Positions 1 to 5,440 of a stretch of DNA of 5,440 bases are shown one piece after another (the stretch's first letter is position 1; each line of letters starts with the position of its first letter). The notes beneath the pieces were generated by a model. It ran no database searches. It saw nothing but the letters and a program-made list of their open reading frames with translations, and had not been told where the DNA came from. Source of the DNA: Promethearchaeota archaeon. GTDB taxonomy: Archaea; Asgardarchaeota; Lokiarchaeia; Sigynarchaeales; SOKP01. The stretch spans positions 1-5,440 of the forward strand of contig JAHLWJ010000317.1 in NCBI GenBank assembly GCA_019057975.1. The letters are read 5' to 3'. The position numbers and the translations under genes are program-made.

Positions 1-176
1 AGTATAGAATACGTGAAATCATAAAAATTTTATGAATTTAAGCTATAAACTGTTATTTTTTAAGGATTTCTCACCATTTTACCATTAGGGTAGATTTAAA
101 ATAGCCAACTCTATTAATATTTTAATCATTAAATTTGAAAAGGGTTAAGGTTTTAGAGTTGAAAGAATATTTTGTA
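1..176 (+). promoter_or_regulatory. AT-rich upstream region of the histidine kinase gene, candidate promoter
   Basis: No gene is visible here. A TATA-like stretch (ATTTAAAATA) lies at 94-103 and a second AT-rich stretch at about 112-125; either could be an archaeal TATA box. The first would place transcription start near 125, the second near 143. No clear BRE or Shine-Dalgarno sequence accompanies them, so the choice is open. A near-perfect inverted repeat (arms 19-26 and 28-35 around one A) and two copies of ACCATT at 73-78 and 81-86 are also present, but both may be chance in such AT-rich DNA. The left end is cut by the window edge. Confidence 0.3.
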
Positions 177-1466
177 ATGAATTTATCGACAACAATCGCT
201 ATATTCGTTGCTACATTAATTTTTGCATGGGTATGTCTTAAAAGGAGGGATCTATTCTCATGGCTTTTCGCATATATTTCAACAACGTTATCTGAAGGTT
301 TTAGATTATTCTCTCAAGAACAATATGATACTTTTGAAACAATAAGTATTAGTTTTTCAGCTTTAAGTGTCACACTATTTATTATTGCCGTGTCTCATGA
401 ATATTATAGAACCTTTTCAAAAACCGCTAAGAAAGCAGTAGTTCCAATGATTTTGTTATTTTTTCAGCAACAAATAACTCCAATAGGATTACAAATAACT
501 ATTGCATTTCTATTACTTATTGCGATGTTCTTGAGTATTAGAATATATTTAAAAAAGAAGACACCAATTCATGCATTTATGTGTTTTATTTTAAGTACTG
601 GATTATTACAAATAACCGCAAGTATTATTAGAGATCAAGGATATCCAAGAGCAGATGAATTATTAGAATTCTCAAGAGTAGTTATGGCTACTGTAATGCT
701 TATTACTGGTGTTGTTGCTGTTATTGAAGACAGAATTGTAAGATCAGAAAGTAAATATAGGTTAGCATACAATAGAGCAGAATTCTACAAAGATCTCTTT
801 GTTCATGATATTAATAATATCCTCCAAAATTTAGAATTTTCTTTAGAAATCATGTCTCAGGAATGTGTTAAGCATAATATTAAAGAGGAAATTAAAGAGT
901 TGTTAAGCCTTGCAAAAACGCAAGTGAACAGAGGGGCAGAACTTGGGATTAATGTAAGAAAGCTCTCAGATCTAGAACTAGGGAAAATTAAAAACACCCC
1001 TATACACCTGAATAAAGTCTTAGAAAATGCTATAAAATATGTTAAAACCAGATTTCCTGATAAAAAAATTAATATTATTTTCGATTCCAAGGAAGAAACA
1101 TATATAGTAAAAGCGAGTGAAATTTTATGTGACGTTTTCCGAATAATCTTAAATAATTCGATTCGGTATAACGATAATCCTGAAGTACAAGTTATAATAA
1201 AAAATGCTCTGGAAAAGGAAGAAGGAGTTAATTATGTAAGAATGGATTTCATGGATAATGGCACTGGAATGCCAGATAAAATGAAAGAAAATATTTTTTA
1301 TAATATTTATGAAAAGCCTAAAAGCTTTAAGAGAATTGGGTTGGGATTATTACTTGCAAGAGAAGTAGTTCAAAGTTTCAATGGTAAAGTTTGGGCTGAA
1401 GATAGAGTTAAAGGAGATTATAAGAAAGGGTCTAACATTGTTATCTTAATACCCGAAGCTCACTAG
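177..1466 (+). CDS. Multi-pass membrane sensor histidine kinase
   Basis: This is a 429-residue sensor kinase, predicted to autophosphorylate on histidine and pass the phosphate to a response regulator; neither its signal nor its partner is known. The N-terminal half is membrane-embedded, with about six or seven hydrophobic segments near residues 5-21, 24-39, 52-72, 87-97, 103-123, 131-150 and 164-184. There is no extracellular sensor domain and no PAS domain. A helical linker leads to the dimerisation H-box, FVHDINNILQNL, with phospho-acceptor His210. The ATPase domain follows: N-box asparagines 326-327, the G1 box DNGTGMP at 360-366 and the glycine-rich GLGLLL at 388-393. The H-box keeps the H-D-x-x-N pattern of HisKA kinases but lacks the usual following proline. 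A TTG at 135 would add 14 residues; I prefer the ATG at 177 because the first membrane helix starts right after it, although neither start has a good ribosome site. The gene ends 3 bases from the convergent cca stop. Kinase identity is secure; the role is not. Confidence 0.9.
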   Translation: MNLSTTIAIFVATLIFAWVCLKRRDLFSWLFAYISTTLSEGFRLFSQEQYDTFETISISFSALSVTLFIIAVSHEYYRTFSKTAKKAVVPMILLFFQQQITPIGLQITIAFLLLIAMFLSIRIYLKKKTPIHAFMCFILSTGLLQITASIIRDQGYPRADELLEFSRVVMATVMLITGVVAVIEDRIVRSESKYRLAYNRAEFYKDLFVHDINNILQNLEFSLEIMSQECVKHNIKEEIKELLSLAKTQVNRGAELGINVRKLSDLELGKIKNTPIHLNKVLENAIKYVKTRFPDKKINIIFDSKEETYIVKASEILCDVFRIILNNSIRYNDNPEVQVIIKNALEKEEGVNYVRMDFMDNGTGMPDKMKENIFYNIYEKPKSFKRIGLGLLLAREVVQSFNGKVWAEDRVKGDYKKGSNIVILIPEAH

Positions 1467-1469
1467 ACC

Positions 1470-2927
1470 TTAAAGATAAAATGGTAAAACCATTTCGGTA
1501 AGAATGGTCATTGTTTTTTTTCCTGAGGATGTTTTTGTAGTGAAGGATTTAGCTATATTAACAACTTCAAAGTTATCTGGGATTTTACTTTTAATAAAAT
1601 ATTTTAGAAATTTAAGGAAATTATTAAATTCTCTAAGAGTTTCTACCCATAAATATCCATTTCTTTCAAAATGCTTTGGATTTTTTTTTTTGAAATTATC
1701 TACATGAAAGGATTCTTTAATTGGAGGACCTTTACGAATATAAGTTTGAGAAATGTCTGAATTCTCGCAATAAATTGCTATGTTGTATTCATCAATTTCA
1801 TCTTCAAAAAATAGTTCAAAAATAATATTACCAAATCGCTCTGCATGAGTGAACTCTTTTTCTCCATTAACCACAATGCTTTCCCCTAATGAATATAATT
1901 TATCTCTATTTATTGTATAATGTATTTCCTTTTCGCAATTTTTTAACTCTACAATATATGTATTTGAGAGAAGGGGATCGTTTAAATTTTGTAAATCTGC
2001 TTCTACAATGGGATTTATCTTAAAAAAATCTTTATTCGGGTTTTTTAAAAATTCACTGATTCTATAATTACAATATTTATATGCTTTTTCTGATATAGCT
2101 GATCCAACATTTCTGTTTTTATCAATAGGATCTACGATAATTAGATAATCATTTTGAAAGTGTAAAATCTTTTGTATATCTTTCACACTTCTCTTATAAT
2201 AATCTAATGGGTTCGAAGGTAAATTATCAAAATTTTTAAAAAGATTAATTATATTGCCAAAATAATAAATAAGTAGTTCTGAGCTATAACCTATAAAACC
2301 CACCTTACCTACAGAGCTTTTATCCCCATAGCTATGGTTTGATTTAAAAAATTGTTTCAAAAGGCGAACATCATTTTTTTGATCTTTAGATAGATTCTCT
2401 TTTACAAAACGCCCATGCCAAGGAGAACGATCAACGGCAGTTATAGGGCCTTCCTGTTTAATTCTTTCTTTATCTAAATCAAAATAAAGGACTATATCAA
2501 TCTTTATTTCTACACCATTTAAATAATAATCAACTGTTACATAAGGGTGTTCTGCATACAATAATCGAGGATTGTGAAATTCTTTCAAAGTTAAACTTGG
2601 GATTATCCAATTATTACACAAGCCTAAAAAATCTTTTTTTGACTCTTTTTTTAATTTATTCTTGCTTAATCCTCTATATTTTGGTTCAAAATCTTTATAA
2701 TCTAATCCGATAAAGAGATCGATATCAAAATCATCTTTTAATTGTGTCTGTTTGATTCCTGTTGAGCCTTGAGGTTCAATCTTTGTATAATTAATATCTA
2801 ATTCTTTTACTTTTTCATTCAATAATAATTTTAATTTCTCAGTAATTTTGTTAATTAAGGCAATTTCTTTTTGAGTTGGAGTAATTTCCTTTAATATTTC
2901 TGCAAAAAGTTCATTATTTAATGTCAT
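1470..2927 (-). CDS. cca: CCA-adding enzyme (tRNA nucleotidyltransferase, archaeal class I)
   Basis: The enzyme adds or repairs the 3'-terminal CCA of tRNAs using CTP and ATP, without a nucleic-acid template. The 485-residue product has the polymerase-beta-type nucleotidyltransferase signature: GS at residues 54-55, then DFDIDLF with metal-binding Asp68 and Asp70, and a probable third carboxylate, Asp144, in VEIKIDIV. Markers of the archaeal class follow: TAVDRSPWHGRFV (163-175), RLLKQFFK (188-195), the GFIGYSSELLI stretch (210-219), DPIDKNRNVGSAIS (266-279) and RKGPPI (398-403). These argue against an oligoadenylate or cyclic-dinucleotide synthase with the same catalytic fold. Archaeal relatives are, from memory, about 440-460 residues, so this one is slightly long. 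I start at the ATG at 2927 because the protein aligns with the family from there; in-frame TTG (2951) and GTG (2948) would add 8 or 7 residues inside the end of infB. The ATG lies 8 bases after the infB stop, so co-transcription is likely. Function is confident, the exact start less so. Confidence 0.92.
   Translation of the reverse strand: MTLNNELFAEILKEITPTQKEIALINKITEKLKLLLNEKVKELDINYTKIEPQGSTGIKQTQLKDDFDIDLFIGLDYKDFEPKYRGLSKNKLKKESKKDFLGLCNNWIIPSLTLKEFHNPRLLYAEHPYVTVDYYLNGVEIKIDIVLYFDLDKERIKQEGPITAVDRSPWHGRFVKENLSKDQKNDVRLLKQFFKSNHSYGDKSSVGKVGFIGYSSELLIYYFGNIINLFKNFDNLPSNPLDYYKRSVKDIQKILHFQNDYLIIVDPIDKNRNVGSAISEKAYKYCNYRISEFLKNPNKDFFKINPIVEADLQNLNDPLLSNTYIVELKNCEKEIHYTINRDKLYSLGESIVVNGEKEFTHAERFGNIIFELFFEDEIDEYNIAIYCENSDISQTYIRKGPPIKESFHVDNFKKKNPKHFERNGYLWVETLREFNNFLKFLKYFIKSKIPDNFEVVNIAKSFTTKTSSGKKTMTILTEMVLPFYL
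1479..1521 (+). terminator. Candidate terminator of the kinase transcript (hairpin then T8 tract)
   Basis: Starting 13 bases after the kinase stop codon is an inverted repeat with 7-bp arms (AAATGGT at 1479-1485, ACCATTT at 1489-1495, loop AAA), followed after a short gap by eight T at 1514-1521. Archaeal transcription ends mainly at U-rich tracts, so the T8 is the more meaningful part; the hairpin is too far from it to form a classical bacterial-type terminator. The site lies within the C-terminal codons of cca on the other strand, where the run encodes lysines. A longer T11 run at 1681-1691 could act as a backup. This is inference from sequence only. Confidence 0.35.
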
Positions 2928-2935
2928 TAAGTGGA

Positions 2936-4741
2936 TTACATCCCCCACCAAGGATTATTTGTTTTACGCATTAAAGAGATGAATTCTCTTAGAACTTGTT
3001 TTTGATCTGTAGTTAATTCATCTAGAAATTTTCCCATTAATTGTCTTACGTGAGACTCAGGGACATTCACAAATAAGGTTTCATCTTTTCCAATTTCTCT
3101 TCCTATTTCAATACCTCGAATGGAAATTGCAACCTCGGTATCTTTTTCTGCCTTTTCTAATGTTTCTCCTTTATCTTGAATTTGATGAATTCTCCTTACT
3201 TTCTTACCCTCATCAGTTATTAAAGGAACTTTAGGATATAAGGTTCCTGCTTCAACCTTGACGCCAAATACTGCAGGATCTGAATTTCTAAAGATAAAAT
3301 CAGGAAACATTTTGAGCTTCGCAGGTAACATTAATTCGCTTAACCCCTTAGCAGTATCTTCGGCTTTTCGTATTTCAGCATATTCTATATAATCCTCTAA
3401 TAATCGATAGATTACATTATTAGTAAAAATCCGGATGTTATCAATAAATGCTTGCTCATTTGCATCAGGAAGTATTGGGACATTAAATCCAAGCACGACC
3501 GCAGAGTAAGGGTCAAAAGTTTTTACGATGTTAGCATTAATTACATCTTCTTTTTTTATAGGTCCTACATCAGCAATACTAATTTTCACACCATTTTTAG
3601 TAAAATGGTTTTCTAATGCTTCTAGTGACCCCAATGTATCTGCTTTTAGCACAACTCCAGCTTTCTCAGTTTTTATGCGAATACTTTCTACTTCAGATTC
3701 TATTTCTTTATAGATAGTGTCTTCTTCGGAAGGGTCACCAATACCTCTAAAGGGTGATCCTGCTACAACATCCTCTATATTTGGTGATAATATTTTAATT
3801 CCGGCAGCAGCAGACACTATATCAACCGAATCGAATTTCTGTCGTGGATCTCTAATCTCATCTAAAGGTTTGGGAATTAATAATGCTCTTACTTTTGATT
3901 TTATTGGTTTTTCTAAACCCCCAACAATAAATTCATCCCCTTTATTAATTACACCATCATAAATTAAGACATCCATAGTTTTTCCTTGGCCTTTCTCTTT
4001 TTTAACCTCCAAAACTACTCCTCGAGCAGGGCCTTCTGAAAACTGAAGATTTGTTGTTAAAAATTGTTGCACTAAACCCATTAACACAAGTAATAAGGTT
4101 GAAATTCCCTCTCCAGTTTTACCACTTGTAGGCACAATGGCTACCTGCTTGGTAAAATCCTTAATTTTATCGTACCTCTCTATTCCCTTAAAACCCTCTT
4201 CCAAAAAATTTCCCATTATTTGTAGAATTTTTTCGTCTAAAAATTCTTTAACATGGGGACTTTGAGCATTATAAGAATCCTGGAAATCTGCATCTTTTTT
4301 AGATTTCCAACTAGAGATTCTATCAATTTTATTGGCAGCTATAACAAATGGAGTTTTTCTTTCTCGCAGTATTCTTACAGATTCCCAGGTTATCGGCATT
4401 GTACCCGCAGTTACATCTATCACTAAAATTGCGATATCTGCGACAGCACCCCCCCTTTTTCTCAAATTTAAAAATGCCGCATGTCCCGGAGTATCTATAA
4501 CTAATATTCCCGGAAGCTTAATATCCATTTTTCCAAATTCCTGTTTGGATTTACTTAAAAATTCTTTAACATCTTCAGTTGGAAAATAAGAAGCACCAAT
4601 ATGCTGAGTAATCCCGGCAGCTTCTCTTTGTTGAACTACTGTTCCTCTTATATAATCTAGTATCGTTGTTTTACCATGGTCTATATGGCCTAAAATACAA
4701 ACAATAGGCGCTCTAATCGCTTTTTCTTTCTCGCTTGACAT
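2936..4741 (-). CDS. infB: Translation initiation factor aIF5B (IF-2 family GTPase)
   Basis: This cytoplasmic GTPase promotes ribosomal subunit joining and checks initiator Met-tRNA on the small subunit. The 601-residue protein is full length for the archaeal form, without the long N-terminal extension of eukaryotic eIF5B. The G domain shows G1 GHIDHGKT (18-25), G2 around Thr45 in GITQHIGA, G3 DTPGH (83-87) with the catalytic His87, G4 NKID (137-140) and G5 SGKTGEG (206-212). Domain II (about 235-335), domain III (about 345-450) and the tRNA-binding domain IV (about 460-601) follow, ending in NPWWGM, like other archaeal members. No intein interrupts the P-loop, where several archaeal infB genes carry one. 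The ATG start is supported by AGGGAG 8 bases upstream. cca follows immediately in the same direction. All key residues are present and the frame is intact, so this is a functional housekeeping gene. Confidence 0.97.
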   Translation of the reverse strand: MSSEKEKAIRAPIVCILGHIDHGKTTILDYIRGTVVQQREAAGITQHIGASYFPTEDVKEFLSKSKQEFGKMDIKLPGILVIDTPGHAAFLNLRKRGGAVADIAILVIDVTAGTMPITWESVRILRERKTPFVIAANKIDRISSWKSKKDADFQDSYNAQSPHVKEFLDEKILQIMGNFLEEGFKGIERYDKIKDFTKQVAIVPTSGKTGEGISTLLLVLMGLVQQFLTTNLQFSEGPARGVVLEVKKEKGQGKTMDVLIYDGVINKGDEFIVGGLEKPIKSKVRALLIPKPLDEIRDPRQKFDSVDIVSAAAGIKILSPNIEDVVAGSPFRGIGDPSEEDTIYKEIESEVESIRIKTEKAGVVLKADTLGSLEALENHFTKNGVKISIADVGPIKKEDVINANIVKTFDPYSAVVLGFNVPILPDANEQAFIDNIRIFTNNVIYRLLEDYIEYAEIRKAEDTAKGLSELMLPAKLKMFPDFIFRNSDPAVFGVKVEAGTLYPKVPLITDEGKKVRRIHQIQDKGETLEKAEKDTEVAISIRGIEIGREIGKDETLFVNVPESHVRQLMGKFLDELTTDQKQVLREFISLMRKTNNPWWGM

Positions 4742-4882
4742 GGGTACAACTCCCTAAATAATGTTTAAACTAAATTAGTTGTATGTTAAAAAAGTAACCA
4801 AAAGATTATAATTTTATCAATAAATAGACTAAGCTTTCAATCCAATCTTGAGAATTAAGAGAACCATACCATAACTAGTGAT
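4742..4882 (-). promoter_or_regulatory. infB upstream region: Shine-Dalgarno and candidate promoter
   Basis: These 141 bases separate the small upstream gene from infB. Reading the - strand, AGGGAG at 4755-4750 sits 8 bases before the infB ATG and is a fair ribosome binding site. An AT-rich stretch at about 4824-4805 (ending ATTATAAT) could be a TATA box, which would put transcription start near 4785 with a leader of roughly 45 bases. A T6 run at 4793-4788 might instead end the upstream gene's transcript. The gap is long enough for infB to have its own promoter, but read-through from the small gene cannot be excluded. No RNA gene or riboswitch is recognisable. Confidence 0.35.
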
Positions 4883-5245
4883 TTATGGATTTAAAAATTG
4901 TTGTAATGCATTATACAAACTTTTATTTTTTGCTTTCACATCTGCTGTTATATCAGCAAACCATGCCTCTTCATCCATCCCCGCCATAGAAATTTCGTCT
5001 GGAATACAGCTAATATGGTAATAATCATCGTTACGCATAGTAATTCTTATTACCTTGAATGTTCGACGTCTTACACGCTCAATATTTCTAACTTCATTAA
5101 TAACGATTTCAATTGAACTTTTTTTACCTTTAAAGAGGATTTTATCTGCATTAGTAGTTAGCTTACCTTTATCCCAATACTTACGTGAAATTGCAGATAT
5201 TCCTTTAATTTTCCCTTTACCAAAATTAACATCACGATTTATCAA
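4883..5245 (-). CDS. Small PH/GRAM-like domain protein of unknown function
   Basis: The 120-residue product has no signal peptide and no membrane segment, so it is probably cytoplasmic or peripherally membrane-bound. Residues about 10-80 alternate short beta-strand-like segments in the order expected of a PH/GRAM-type barrel: an SRKYWDKGKLTTNADKILF-like opening (20-38), then a strand leading to VINEVRNIERV (48-58), then FKVIRITMRNDDYYHIS (63-79). A C-terminal helix (about 101-118, ADVKAKNKSLYNALQQFL) would cap the barrel. PH/GRAM-like folds often bind lipids or proteins, but nothing here fixes a ligand. The start is TTG: it is the only good start, since a TAG lies in frame two codons upstream and GGGTGGT (5257-5251) sits 5 bases before it as a ribosome site. 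The next in-frame ATG falls in mid-domain. The gene precedes infB in the same direction by 141 bases. Coding status is likely; the fold is a pattern-based guess. Confidence 0.7.
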   Translation of the reverse strand: MINRDVNFGKGKIKGISAISRKYWDKGKLTTNADKILFKGKKSSIEIVINEVRNIERVRRRTFKVIRITMRNDDYYHISCIPDEISMAGMDEEAWFADITADVKAKNKSLYNALQQFLNP

Positions 5246-5325
5246 GATCTACCACCCTATAGGGGAAAAGCATTATAAAAATTATTTTTTGAATCTCCTC
5301 CATTACGATATAATAGTATAATAAT
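5246..5325 (-). promoter_or_regulatory. Promoter candidate and ribosome site of the PH/GRAM-like gene, with palindrome
   Basis: On the - strand, GGGTGGT at 5257-5251 is a Shine-Dalgarno-like site 5 bases from the TTG start and the main support for that start. It overlaps a perfect 10-base palindrome, CCCTATAGGG (5255-5264), so a protein or RNA fold at the palindrome could affect initiation. Further upstream an AT-rich stretch (about 5323-5307, TTATTATACTATTATAT on the - strand) is a plausible TATA box, giving a leader near 45 bases. The promoter is a guess; the ribosome site is better supported. Confidence 0.35.
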
Positions 5326-5359
5326 TCAAATAAGCTAATAAATCTATAATATTTTTAAA

Positions 5360-5379
5360 TATTACTTTAAGAAGTAATA
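5360..5379. repeat. Inverted repeat, 8-bp arms with 4-base centre
   Basis: TATTACTT (5360-5367) and AAGTAATA (5372-5379) are perfectly complementary around the centre TAAG. It lies about 115-135 bases upstream of the PH/GRAM-like gene start. It could be an operator or simply an effect of A/T-rich composition; no T-tract follows closely on either strand, so it is not an obvious terminator. Confidence 0.4.
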
Positions 5380-5421
5380 ATATAAAATTAAGTAAATCAT
5401 TTTTTTATCGATTAACAAGAT

Positions 5422-5435
5422 ATTTCTTAAGAAAT
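5422..5435. repeat. Perfect 14-base palindrome
   Basis: ATTTCTTAAGAAAT reads the same on both strands. It is centred 59 bases from the centre of the inverted repeat at 5360-5379, and both contain TTAAGAA. Positions 5326-5440 hold no gene that I can support, and the region continues past the window edge, so whatever this site might serve may lie outside. Confidence 0.4.
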
Positions 5436-5440
5436 TTTGC

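Noticed and set aside
857..1090. A 77-codon - strand open frame within the kinase gene.
   Set aside because: It sits opposite the H-box and linker of a clearly coding gene and shows no recognisable features.
1504..1707. A + strand open frame of 67 codons within cca.
   Set aside because: It lies antisense to a well-supported conserved gene, and its hydrophobic and lysine-rich product is a by-product of that gene's codons.
1470..2927. Possible CBASS-type or oligoadenylate-synthase-like nucleotidyltransferase of an antiviral system.
   Set aside because: The GS...DxD catalytic core is shared, but the DPIDKNRNVGSA, TAVDRSPWH and RKGPPI motifs are those of the archaeal CCA-adding enzyme, and no effector gene is adjacent.
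4449..4460. A C7-T5 run inside infB, considered as a possible frameshift or assembly error.
   Set aside because: The translation across it, NLRKRGGAVADIAILVIDV, is the expected family sequence, so the frame is correct.
3528..4589. Three + strand open frames (61, 81 and 85 codons) antisense to infB.
   Set aside because: infB is intact and conserved across the whole stretch; these serine- and threonine-rich translations are shadows of its reverse complement.
5232..5303. A 23-codon reading frame on the - strand (begins MEEIQKIIF) overlapping the TTG start of the PH/GRAM-like gene, a possible leader peptide.
   Set aside because: It has no clear ribosome site of its own and its composition is unremarkable; one short open frame in this region is expected by chance. 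Conservation would be needed to call it.
5055..5321. An 88-codon + strand open frame opposite the PH/GRAM-like gene.
   Set aside because: The - strand gene has a ribosome site at its start and a plausible domain pattern, whereas the + strand frame has neither.

Overview
The window looks like chromosomal sequence from an AT-rich archaeon. Two informational proteins decide this: a short aIF5B-type (not bacterial-type) translation initiation factor, and a class I, archaeal-type CCA-adding enzyme. The strong A/T bias, the histidine kinase with an H-box reading HDINNILQNL, and the small PH/GRAM-like protein resemble what I recall of Asgard (Lokiarchaeia-like) genomes. That narrower placement is inference from memory, not something the sequence proves.

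Layout: positions 1-176 are non-coding, AT-rich upstream sequence. A membrane-bound histidine kinase runs on the + strand (177-1466). Three genes lie on the - strand and read leftwards, in transcription order: a 120-residue PH/GRAM-like protein (5245-4883), a 141-base gap, infB/aIF5B (4741-2936), and cca (2927-1470). infB and cca are separated by only 8 bases and probably share one transcript. cca and the kinase gene meet tail to tail with 3 bases between their stop codons, so any terminator must lie inside the opposite gene. Positions 5246-5440 are AT-rich upstream sequence of the PH/GRAM-like gene, with several palindromes.

How the genes fit together: infB and cca both act on tRNA and translation. 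CCA-adding enzyme builds or repairs the 3' CCA end of tRNAs, and aIF5B/eIF5B recognises the methionylated CCA end of initiator tRNA through its domain IV. The pair is therefore a sensible housekeeping operon. The kinase is a separate convergent unit with no response regulator visible here. The small PH/GRAM-like protein has no deducible role.

I found no rRNA, tRNA, CRISPR array, insertion sequence, integrase, toxin-antitoxin pair or defence cassette. I see no convincing undescribed system. The points worth a second look are modest: the tight convergent junction, the cca start choice inside the infB end, homopolymers within cca, and the palindromes before the small gene.
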